Below the pieces are notes generated by a model that made no database searches, was not told where the DNA came from, and saw only the letters and a program-made list of their open reading frames with translations. Below are positions 44,114 through 54,613 of a DNA stretch of 64,000 bases, one piece after another. This stretch comes from Polyporus tsugae (lineage: Eukaryota; Basidiomycota; Agaricomycetes; Polyporales; Polyporaceae). Where the stretch lies: assembly GCA_024305745.1 (NCBI GenBank), contig JAHRBS010000001.1, positions 2,666,001 through 2,730,000 on the forward strand, read 5' to 3'. Both the position numbers and the translations under genes were made by a program. Every line of letters begins with the position of its first letter. Position 1 is the first letter of the stretch.

Positions 44114-44952
44114 ATGGCCCACGCCGATCACACCCGCGATCCCTGGCAAGCATCTACCCCTTCTCATATCTATTCTCAGCAACAAGGCTGACTGTACCTG
44201 CCTTCACCTCCCAACTCCTTTCGCTCTTTCCAGCCCATGGGTTATCCTCTCCGACTTTGGTAGCGCCTTCGCCATGGGTGCCGTCGGTGGTACCATCTGG
44301 CACGGTATCAAGGGTGCCCGGAATTCCCCAAGAGTGTGTTTCACCCGTATAGGACGACTGTGCTGTAACTGACAATGCCACGTAGGGTGATCGTATGGTC
44401 GGAGCCTTCTCCGTTATCAAGGCTCGCGCACCCGTAACAGGCGGCAACTTTGGTGTCTGGGGTGGCATGTTCTCAACCTTTGACTGCGCCGTGAAGGGCT
44501 GGCGACAAAAGGAGGACATGTGGAACGCTATCATCTCTGGTTTCATGACTGGTGGATGTCTTGCAGCGCGGAGTGCGTACTCTTTCGTCCTTCTCTTACG
44601 AGTCTTCTCCAGACTCTGTCTTACATATTCCTCAATCCCATTCACATTCGCCAACGCGATACCCTCGCCATGTCTTGTCGCCCAACACTGCTGACTAATG
44701 TGCACAGGTGGTCCCAGGGGTGCTCTCACGTCAGCTGTGATGTGCGGTATCTTGCTCAGTGTCTTCGAGGGTGTTGGTGTTCTTGTGTCGAGGGTATTCA
44801 ACGAGGGGACTCGCCCTCAACTACCACCATGTAAGCCTCCCATTTCCACCTCAATCCCCGATTCCGCCGGTCCTCCTGACATGCGAGAACAACCGCGCTG
44901 ATGACTGTCCCTTCCTCTCTTAGTACCCGAAAACATGCAGCCCCAACAGTGA
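44114..44952 (+). CDS. TIM17: Mitochondrial import inner membrane translocase subunit Tim17
   Basis: Five exons: 44114-44145, 44234-44333, 44386-44572, 44708-44830, 44924-44952; 156 aa. Near-complete match to the Tim17 family: [80 protein letters not shown] and [20 protein letters not shown]. It has four transmembrane helices with GxxxG-type motifs. Tim17 is a core subunit of the TIM23 presequence translocase in the inner membrane. The first intron begins with GC (TG/GCAAGC at 44146); no GT donor nearby would give the conserved DPCPWV. Shares a 301-bp divergent promoter with the CDCA7-type gene. Confidence 0.96.
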
Positions 44953-45505
44953 TCCACCACTGCGACCGGTATCGTATGACCTGGCCTTGTCCCCGGCCCT
45001 CTCCCGCACGTTCGCCGTCGCCATCGTTGCTGGAGCACCTCTGGACTTTAGATGTACTCTCATTTTACAGGCTGTCTATGCTCTCATAATGTCTCCCCTC
45101 GCATCGTCATTTCGCTGTACTGTTCGGTCTGGTATCTCCCCACTCGTACATATTCGCAAGGCTACCTAATACCACACAAACAGTCATACACCTACCGCGT
45201 CATTGAGCTTGAAGCTTGACTACCAATGCCTGTTGTTACGACGACCGGACGACGACCGGATCATCAACGTCGAACGTTTCTCGTTTACCAATTCATGACC
45301 ACTTCCCTTGCCATGGCAGGAACAACCGTCCTCCGAGTGGAATGTGATCATGAAGAGAGACAGTCATTGATCGCCGGGCCCGGGATGTCTTGCAATCCGA
45401 ATGAAGCAACCAGTTCAGCATAACGATACGATACACAGCAGAGACATCTACAATACCTCGCCGATGATGAGCAGCCCATACTACAGCAACCCAACGACAT
45501 CTCCC
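44953..45505. other. Convergent intergenic spacer, 553 bp
   Basis: Between the TIM17 stop (plus) and the U1-type zinc-finger stop (minus); holds both 3' ends. No repeat or gene seen. Confidence 0.55.
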
Positions 45506-46795
45506 TTATATCCGCCTACCGCCTCTGTTTCCGCCACCGACAGGGGCCTTCCGCTTCTTGAACAAACTGCCACCAGCCGGTGCCGCAGGTTCAATTGTTT
45601 CTGTCTTCACCTCTTCTGCCTTCACCTCCGTTTTGACATCGGGGGCAGACGAGCTTCCGGGTAGCGGTTCGTCAAGAAGCTCACCCAACGGTTCATCCTC
45701 CTCCGTCTTCATCTCATTGTCCACCGTGAGCTCCCCGTCCGCCTTGTCTGCGGGATTCGACGTCTCCCCTGGCTTGTTCCACCCGCGCGCAGACCACTTC
45801 GGCTTCTCGCTCCCGCCCAGCGACAAGCCTGCCTCAGCACTGGTCCCGTTCGCGCCGTCAGATACTCTGGCCCACCTAGGCTCCTCGAGCTTCTTCGCCT
45901 TGAGCTTGATATGCAGCGCGCTAGGGTCGTACATGTCGCCCAGCCCCACATGCGCGACCTTCCGCCGCAACTTCCATCCCCGACTGTCCTCGTCGTCCAG
46001 CGGGACCTCCGCCGGCCGCTTCTCCCCCGCCCGTGTTCCGTCCGTCTCTGCCCCTCCCTCGACCTTCGCCCCCTCGCCTTGTTCCCCTTCCCTTTCCCGT
46101 TCCCGTTCCTTCCTGCCCTCCCCGCTCGGCCCAGCAGTTGGGGGCGGGGCGACCTCGACGACCTCCCACTCGCCCGCGACGCCCTGCGTGCGGCGCCGCT
46201 CCGCCTCCGCCTGAGCGCGCTCCGCGTCGGGGTCCGTGTAACCCAGCGACTCCGCGGTCGAGTAGTTCGCAAAGGGGCTGAACGGCTTCGGCGCCGCCGT
46301 GTTCTTCTCGCTCGGACGGTGGGCGGGCGTCGAGGACCCGGCGCGGGAGTTGCTGGCGCTGTCGGAGCGGCCGGCGCTGACGTCTTGGGCGTACGCGGCG
46401 TTCGCTGCCTGTTTGTGGGGGAGCATCGGTCAGTATATGCGCTGAAAAAGAGAACGTATGAGGGATAATAAGGGCGCAGGGGGCCGGATGATTAAAGCAA
46501 AAGAGGCAGAATAGGTAGAGGTGTGTCATCCAGAGGGCGGGGACGGAGCATGAACGGGTGGACGGACGGAGGGACGAAAACGCACCTTCTCTATCCGCGC
46601 GATCTCGCGCTTCTCCTCGTCGAGGTCCTGCTTGCGCTTCTCGCCGGCCTTGTAGAGCCCGCGGACGAACCGCTCGACGTTGCCCTTGTGTTTGAGGCCG
46701 GTCTCGTGCTGCCGGCGCGAGGGCGCGTCATCGGCGATGTAGATGTTGCAGTACTTGCATAGGTACTTCTTGTGCGAGACCCAGTATTCGGACAT
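45506..46795 (-). CDS. U1-type C2H2 zinc-finger protein, WBP4/FBP21-like splicing factor
   Basis: Two exons (minus): 46795-46586 and 46408-45506; 370 aa. The N-terminus MSEYWVSHKKYLCKYCNIYI plus ADDAPSRRQHETGLKHKGNV is a U1/matrin-type zinc finger (C-x2-C ... H-x5-H) at residues about 10-45, as in WBP4 and U1C relatives. Helical KRKQDLDEEKREIARIEK follows. The rest is charged and low-complexity, with a small ordered patch RRKVAHVGLGDMYDPSALHI then KLKAKKLEEPRW. It ends with a basic, Gly/Arg-rich tail (LFKKRKAPVGGGNRGGRRI), typical of nuclear RNA-associated proteins. WBP4-like proteins join the early spliceosome; the WW domains of the animal protein are not seen here. The exon-1 donor at 46585 is unambiguous. 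Confidence 0.82.
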
Positions 46796-47613
46796 TGTAC
46801 ACTGCGGTGTAGAGTAGGAGGCGGATGGAGAGGGAGTGAAGGAAAGGTGCAAGCGGGGCGAGTCCGACCACTCTGATTTGGGCTCTTGAGTCTGAGCCAA
46901 GTCTAAGTAAGCGCGTCTGAGTCGCTTGGTGAGCTGCCTTGTGACATCACCGTCACATTTTACTTATTCGTCCGACCAGTGCCAGCCTGAGCACCATCAT
47001 GATGAGCGACCATGATTGCACGTTTTGCAACTTGAACGCGACGTCGGATTACCAGGCCTATTAAGTTTGCCAATCAACGCTTTCAACACTAGCAAATGGC
47101 TCAGGATATATTATTCGTATAGGCCACTGGCGAGTACTTACTGTAACGCTCCGAGTCGCTGACTAGTACCCGGGTCAAAGTATGAGACGACCTGCAGCCT
47201 TAGCCAGCCTTACAACGGCGTGACATCATGATAGAGAGTGCTGAAATAAGCAAGCATTCTACGAGGTTGGAAAGGAATGAACGCCACGCAGCATAGAGTA
47301 TAGGCAAGACACTACAGCGCGTGTAAGGTCCGAATCATCCATCGAAGAGATATCATGTATAAGTCTAACGACCGACTCCTTGATCGCTCCAGAAGACGGC
47401 GCGGCCCCATTGGGATAGAAAGCGACGTGTCTTCGGGCTGTAAGAATGTCGCCTCACACGACCCGTCCCTAGTCCCCCACAAGCCGTCAAGAAACCAGAG
47501 CAACAATCGCCCACAACGTAAATAAATAAATCTAGCTCACCACTTAGAAATACAACGCACAGATGCCCCATTGTCCCTCCGAGTCCACATATCCAACTCC
47601 AACCACAACCCAC
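46796..47613. other. Intergenic, 818 bp
   Basis: Promoter side of the U1-type zinc-finger gene and 3' flank of the polymerase gene, both minus. AT content rises toward 47000-47550. No gene, RNA or repeat recognised. Confidence 0.55.
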
Positions 47614-50503
47614 TCAGCTCGGATCTAGCTTCCTGAACCGCAACAGCCCCTCTCCATGATCGCCGCCCTTATCCCTCTGCCTCCTCGATTGTGGTTTGTG
47701 GCCTCTCCGGGAGGCCCCCTGCACTGCCCCATGGCCCGACCCAGCGCTGGTCAACGACGAGGCCTGCGCCTCCTTGATCGCACCCTTGCTCAGGCAGAAG
47801 TCGATGTGCTCGTTCAGGCCCTGGTTGTCCGTCTCGAGCATCTTGCTGCATATCGGGCACTCGAGCAACGGTTCTGTTGCTGATGAGCCGGCGGCGGCAT
47901 CCTCTTCAACCTCCTGCGGCGCTCGAGAAGCACCGGCTCCGCTCTTGGATATCGGCTTCTGTGGCGCTGTAGATGTCGAGGCTGTAGAGGACGGTTTCGG
48001 CCTGCTTCCGCCACCAGCGTGACCAGAGTTTGGCGGTCGCGTCGAGTCGGGCTTTGACCTCGTGGAGCCTGTGGGGCGATGCCCTTGGTGTCCCTCGGCC
48101 TCAATGGCGTCGTCCTCGGCTACGTGGTCGGACTCAATCTCATCATGGTAGCCGGGCATCGACGTCGCGAACCCGTCTTGCGATAGCTGGGGTAGCTCTT
48201 CCGGATCGTCGTGCTCGTCCGTCTGCGCGGGCTCTATTCTGCGCTTTTTGCTTGGGCTCGAGGGTGTCGCATTAAAGAACTACCGAACGACGATCAGTTC
48301 AACTCGGCGGTGCGAGGTGGAACGCAATCATGCGAGGACTCACACGTTTGATTCCTCGCGCCTTAGATTCCGCCTCCGCCTTCAAGTCCTTGAGCTTGGT
48401 CACTCGGAGACCGATGAGCCGGAGAGTGAGCGGAAGCTCGGGCTTCAACAGCTCCTTCCCCAGCTGCATGAAAAACAGTCGGTGATAAGATTGGGGGGGT
48501 AGGGGTGGTACCGCAGAACGCACCGCAAATAGATCCTCCTTCTTCGTGGATAACCACTTGTCCAACGACTTCGCACGAGTACACACTGCATGTCTTGAGT
48601 ACCTCACAGATCTTGGTCCTCAATGGGGCGGCGCACCTTGAAACGTGTCCAGCTTATACTTCAGCGTGATCGTCTTCCCCGTCCACCCACCGTCCGCCAT
48701 ATCCGCCGACAGCTCGCCGGCGACCTCTTCGAGCTTTGCGAGAATCTTCTCCGTGTCTGAAAGCGCGTGGAACGTCCTGCTCGACAATCACGGCTTCCAT
48801 TGAGTGTTCAGAAAGTACGAAATCCGTGCTGCTAACACTTGCCTTTCAGACCCGATGCTCTTCTTCTCGTCTCGCTGCCATGGCTCGACGACGTTCGACG
48901 CGATGCCGAGGTAAGATTGTAGGAGGAACATCAGCCCGAACTGTTTGTCCATGAGGGACAAAACTCCGCGCTGGGTGTAGATGTCGCCGCACGTCTAGTC
49001 CGAATAGTGTTTAAAATGCTCGAAGTGCTCAGTGGCATGAAAATGGTTACCTTAATGCCTATGGATTCGAGGAGCTGCTCGTTGACACGACCGACTCCCG
49101 GGACCTTCCGGATGGAGAGGTCATGCATGAACGCCTTGATCGCTTGCGGCTCGAAGTCGAGCTTGAACTGCCCGTTCGGCTTATTCTGTGGCGGTACGTT
49201 AGTTGCTGTAATATCAGCGCGACGAAAGGTGGCGTACCCTATCCGAGCAAATCTGTGCCCGCTGGTTCACGCTTTGTCCAGAATGGCGGGATAATACCAA
49301 CTCACCTTCGCCAGCATCTGCTCGCTCAGGCTGATAGTCAACACACGCATACCATTTCCCATCTCCAACGCTCACCCTGTTCGGCGCGATCCCAGCACTT
49401 GCGGTCAACATGGTCTCCTCATGGATCTTCTGCCTCATCTCTGAGACGCACTCGTCCGGCGTCATCCCGTGCTCGTCGCAATAAGATGTGATACTAGTGG
49501 GAGGGTCGTATCAAAGCACAGGGCGGCAAACACGAGCGACCTTACTTGACGTATCCTTCGTCGCACCCGACAACGGACATATTGGGGTCGTAGCGGCGGC
49601 AGACGGTCATGACCTTGTTCGACATCTCGTTGTATCGGTCATAGTGACTTTTCACGACAACCAGATCCGGACAGAGTTTCTTCGCGATGTATGCTGGGGC
49701 CTGGTTAGAATGTACACCAAAAAAAGAATGTACATGTGAGACCTACTCGGCATGCCAGACCGGACACCGTACTTGCGGGCTTCGTAGGAGGCGGTTGACA
49801 TCACTGCGCCTCCGACCTGCCATGGACGGAGTGTGAAAGCTGGGACGAATCACTGCTGAAACCCGAGACTTACACCGAACGGCTTCGAACCTAAGTCCGG
49901 ATTGTCAAGAAGCTCAACATTAGCGAAGAAAGCGTCCATATCGACGTGGACAACGACTTGAGACAGATCTCTTTGGGCTTCCATTTGCGCAATCTATGGC
50001 CAGTGTTATTCGGGAGCTGCGAAAGGATGGGAGATGAAGGAACTTACGAGCTTATCTACGTTCTGTTCAACCTTCCCTGAGCATAGATCAGATATACCTG
50101 AATTAGGGGCCTCAGACACTCAGACACTTGGACGAAACATACGGAGGTCAACACCCTGAGTGACTTCGTCACGAGACTTGATGATGCGTTCTATCCGTTC
50201 CGTAAGGTCTTTGTCTTTTCGCTTCTCGTTCTGGGATATACATTGTTGGTGACGGATCCGTGTGAGAGCACACTGGAGGGTCTGACCTCGTAGAACTTGG
50301 AACCTTTAGACGCCTCTGCTATAATCCTATTTATCTCGGTCTGGTCCTTGGCCAACCTAGAGAATGTAATGTCAAAATCGACAGCTACGGGATACTAAAA
50401 TGATGCCGCACCCAGCTTTATTGGTTGAAGGCCCAGCGAGTCGTCGCACGAGGCTGTCGGACGGAAGGGTCGGGGGTGGGGGTTTATGGTCATCCAGGGA
50501 CAT
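47614..50503 (-). CDS. Translesion DNA polymerase kappa (DinB family) with UBZ finger
   Basis: Sixteen exons (minus): 50503-50412, 50356-50287, 50230-50143, 50076-50048, 49993-49874, 49816-49747, 49693-49546, 49493-49376, 49317-49306, 49252-49238, 49185-49051, 48994-48843, 48776-48637, 48585-48524, 48463-48344, 48279-47614; 678 aa. The N-clasp precedes the Y-family palm: [40 protein letters not shown] and [11 protein letters not shown] (catalytic Asp/Glu). MLAK and ICSDR, key to the IAPNRMLAKICSD block, come from two microexons of 12 and 15 nt. [20 protein letters not shown] is the thumb helix-hairpin-helix. The C-terminus holds one UBZ4-type finger ([20 protein letters not shown], residues 598-617) for ubiquitinated PCNA. 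Intron 12 begins with GC (AG/GCAAGT at 48842). Pol kappa bypasses bulky N2-guanine lesions. Confidence 0.94.
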
Positions 50504-50944
50504 GATGTGCAGTGTCTGCGATGTCGATTGAGTGTTATTTGTGCATCCTAGTACCGGTGAAGAATTCCCGACGGGACAGTATCAGGGAGAGAGGAAGGGG
50601 TGACAACGGTGGTCGTTTGTGGTCGTGGTCGAAAGCAAAGACGCGCTCCGCCGCAGCGCGCGCCATAAACACGGTAGCGTGACTCGACCGCACTACCACG
50701 TGATCTCCATCGAACTGTCCGCGAATCCGAGTCGGGACCCACAATTGCAAAGTCGAAGCCGAAAACGGCCGGGGCATGGCGGGCCACGGTGATGCCAGGT
50801 GCAAGGACATGGGATTGAAGGTAATTCCTAATTCAGACAGAACGCTAGTACACGAGTAACAGGGGATTGTCTTAACTCGAAGTCTGAGCCTGAGGCGATC
50901 TTCGTAGAGCATCTCACGCTCGAAAGTATCAACCAAAATACCTC
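50504..50944. other. Intergenic, 441 bp
   Basis: Promoter of the polymerase gene and 3' flank of the DUF6535 gene, both minus. No distinct signal. Confidence 0.55.
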
Positions 50945-53842
50945 TCAACACGGACTATGATCATCGGTACAATTCCGCTGGCGATACCCTAGTAGCCATG
51001 TCGAGAATAAGTGAGCCGCCAAAACGATAGGAACCTAACACTTACATTCTCTTCTGTCGATCAGATCTGTCTGCGGAGTCTCGGGGACGAAAGGAGCGGT
51101 GAAGTGCGAGAGAGGAGGGGCTGTGAGAGCTCCGGGCGAAATGACCAGAGGCTCTACCAAGCCCACCGGAGGACACGTCTCACCGCTAGGATATGCGACG
51201 ATGGGGCCGAGGTACGTAATGCTGTCAGATTCGGATTCGGAATAACCGCTGGTGAGATAGCTAGAGGACGGCCAAGCTAGCGATCCAATAGGATAAGCAC
51301 CGCATATATATGCCACGCGTAAAGAGGAACTCACCTATCAAGGGACCTAGTGGGGCAACCATCCTGTCGTTCGCGAAGAACATCGAATCTTCAGGGTATC
51401 CTGGATCGCGCCAATCACTGGGCAAAAACGCTTGTTCAGGATGCTGCAGATGTATGGTCGGAATGCCGTCTTCTTGTGAGTCTGAAATGTAAGCGGAAAC
51501 CGATCAATGATATAGAAATGACGAGTTACAACCCCAGAGTGCTATTACCATCGGGGCACAGCGTTTCATGATCGCTATCCTGTACTTCGAGGTCCTGGCT
51601 GTCGAACGTGCCCTCAAGACTTTGAAGGGACCCCTCCACGGAATCGAACTTGTCCTTCCAGAACTCGCGCAACCAGGAGTCGGACAGAAGCTCGCCGTCG
51701 ATCAGCGCGAGCAACTCTCGGAAGGCTCGTACAAGCCGAGCAGGAACAAGATCTCTTGAATGCAAATCTTCCCTGAGCGCAAAGAGGAAACGGAGAATCG
51801 CGGAGTCGTGCAGCTCCCAAAGGACGTACTGCAACCTAGACCGTTTGCCCTTCCATGCGGGGAAACGCACGAAGGCGTGGACGGAACGGATCATGTCCTG
51901 GATATTCTTCTCTCCTGCGAGCGCGTCCTCTGGGCTGACAGTCTTGTGATGCGCTAGGTAGCGGAGCATGTTTTCGGCGACGGAAAGGTAGGGGATGTTG
52001 AGGTGGGCATTCTCGCAGTCCACTGCCTTGTGGAACTCCGCGGTGCACTTTGGATACGCCGCAATAACTAGAATTGATATCTGTTTAGCCGTTGCAGCCA
52101 CTGGAGGGACAGACACATACCGTCGTGGATGACCTCAGGCCGTACGACGATGCTCTCCTGGATTCCGGTCATGTAGAGATACCAAACAAGCTTGTCGAAC
52201 GCCCGGTACGCGAAGTCCTCCTGCGTCGCGAGCCCCGCCATCGTCTGCAGGAACAGCCCGCCGACCTCCGTGTCCGCACAAACATCCGGCGTAGGCATGT
52301 CCAGAACAGTCTCATTGAGCACCTCCTGCTGGACCATTCTGCCGGTGTTCCCGTCCTGAGCGGTGAGCAGAGAGAAGTTGAGCACCAGCGGAGCAGCCGG
52401 GCTCCAGTCCTCCTTTTCGAGACACGACAGCTTCTTGAGGCGGGTGCCGAAGACGTCGTCGTAGCACCGGCGGACGCAGCCAGGCTGCATGTCCCACATG
52501 CACGGGCCGAGAGATGTATACAGGACGGTGTCGATGAGCGTCACGTCGTAGGCCGTCATCACCAGCCCTCTATCGAGGTCGGCCCGTTTCGAGTCCGCAG
52601 CGGCCCTCTCACGTGCATGCCAGCTGCTGCGGCGTGTGCCTCTCTTCGGGAAGAGGGAGCCTAGCTTGGCCCAGACGAGGTTGAGGGACCGGTCGATACG
52701 CGCGAGGAAGGAGCGCGTGAAGAACGGCAGGATGGCCCTCGCAGCTCGGATGCAGAACTTGCGTAGTGGCTGTAAGGCGAGGAAGATCCCGAGAGCCTGC
52801 GGCGACTGATACGAGCAATCGGGGCGGAAGGTAGGGAGGAGCGTTGTCGCGAAGTGGAAGACGAATAGCGTGCCTACGAGCGCGGTGCCGATGAGCGCGA
52901 CCAAGGGATGGAGGCTCCATAAGAGGATAATCAGGCCACCCAAGAAAAGAGCTAGAGCGATCTGCAATAGGATGGGAAGTAGAGCAATGATTTCGGGGAC
53001 TCGCCAGCTCAGAAGGTTCTCGTAGCGGTACTGCCGTAACCGTGAGATCTCGCGCGAAGTTCCGGAAAGTCCTTGCTTGTACTGGTAAAGCCACTGCTTG
53101 ACGGTGACGGCTATGGAGGACGCTGACAGTGTGCATATCAGGGATGAGAACCACAGGGCGTTGATCCAGACCGCATAGAGAGGCACCACGAACGAGTCTG
53201 TTGGTGGGACGAAGGCCGGTTGTGACGAGTTCACGAAGGCGGAGTTGACAGAGAAGCTGGATAATTGGGAGGATATGTGCGCGAGCGCGAGAACGGCCAT
53301 ATCTCCACTATCAGGTTGGAGAAGGAGGTACGATTGGACGTTGAACGCCGTCAGCGCAGCAGAGAAGAGACCAGCCTGTCATGGCGAGAGGGGATCAGAA
53401 TGTGGTACTTCTTTTTAGTTCAACTGGAGATCCAACACATACGAAGGTGAGAAGCATGTTGATTTCGTCCTCCCATCGCTTCAACATCTCATCGCTGTGG
53501 TTCTTGACAGTTATTGCACACAGTTCCCATGCTTCCGCGCGCTGTTTGTCGGTGTAGGGGCACTTGACGTGGGCGGCATCCGGAACTCTCCTCAAATCAG
53601 CGTGCCCCTTCGATGATACCCAAAATCAACAAAGGTCAAGTAGATTCCCAAAATAGCGAATTCACGACCTAAGACTTACAGATGTAGAGACATCTATATG
53701 CGACCAAGGTTGAGCGTTGGATCGAGTCAACATAGCGAAAGAAACCAGCCAAGCACTTACAACTTCCGGTCCCTGGCAGCCCCGAACCCTTCCCATAGCT
53801 ACTGCCTGAGGACGATGCAATCGTAGTGCTTGTGGACGACAT
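50945..53842 (-). CDS. DUF6535-domain multipass membrane protein
   Basis: Eight exons (minus): 53842-53761, 53693-53680, 53607-53443, 53375-52121, 52067-51549, 51481-51335, 51276-51046, 50988-50945; 818 aa. The DUF6535 pattern is clear: AWELCAITVKNHSDEMLKRW, EDEINMLLTFAGLFSAALTA, FNVQSYLLLQPDSG, then AVWINALWFSSLICTLSASS and WLYQYKQGLSG. Residues about 75-270 contain four predicted transmembrane segments, the last pair in IIALLPILLQIALALFLGGL and LVALIGTALVGTLFVFHFAT. The long C-terminal part (about 300-818) is helical and unassigned. The family is abundant in Agaricomycetes and uncharacterised. Exon 2 is only 14 nt. Splices of the last four exons rest on frame closure alone and are less sure than the first four. 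Confidence 0.8.
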
Positions 53843-54613
53843 CGACGGTGACTGCGCCGCAATATATGGCGAGGAGGATCGATGCTGCCCCTCACGGACA
53901 ACCTGTACAGACTATGTAAGTAAGTCTGGATGCCCGAGGCGATGCAGCAATGCCGTACAACTTTTGGCAATCATGTCCCATGGCCGCGCAGATGGTCCTG
54001 GTCTGCAGCGAACCTGTGCAAAAGTTCTGCCGTCGGAAAGCGCAGCACCGCCACCTGGTACCGCCCCTAAAACTCCTTCGCCGTAACAATTATGCTTATC
54101 TGTTCTAGAGCTGTATCCTTTACATAAGTGGGACTCCGTAATATTACAAACGGTGAGGGGTGGTGGATAGATGACGATTCAATCGCTAACTAAAGTATGC
54201 ACTGTTCAACGTGCCCGCCGTATATAGCGATGGCCGCCTGCTCGTTGTAGCCAGCCGGAGGCGGAGTACGTAGCCCATGATCGGGAAAGGGAATGGAATG
54301 AGCGACACTGGTCCTACCGACTGGTGATATATCTACACAATCATAATACATGAACAGAGAATGTCGTTACTGCACCGTTGCTGCCAGTCACTATCGAGTA
54401 CCAGCAAGGACGATCAGCGTTCCATGCATGTACGTATGCTCCAAAAATGAACAGCGAAAGGGTGAGCGCAGGGATAAAAAAAATAGAAACATAAGTCAAA
54501 TATTAACACGCGCAACGAAACAGAAAGCAAAGCAAGGGATATACGAGCGATCAAGGCGGAACACGACGAGCATCCCCGTCGAAATCCCACCCTCTCCCCG
54601 CCACAACCTGCTC
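53843..54613. other. Intergenic, 771 bp
   Basis: Left part is the promoter of the DUF6535 gene; from about 54167 it is the 3' flank of the first glutaminase-like gene, repeated at 59447-59891. Confidence 0.6.
54167..54613. repeat. 3'-flank copy 1 of the tandem duplication
   Basis: Matches 59447-59891 in order, with indels: shared runs include ATATATCTACACAAT, ATACATGAACA, TGTCGTTACTGC, AAGGACGATCAGCGTTCCAT and AATGAACAGCGAAAG. It shows that the duplication of the glutaminase-like gene took its 3' flank along. Confidence 0.75.
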
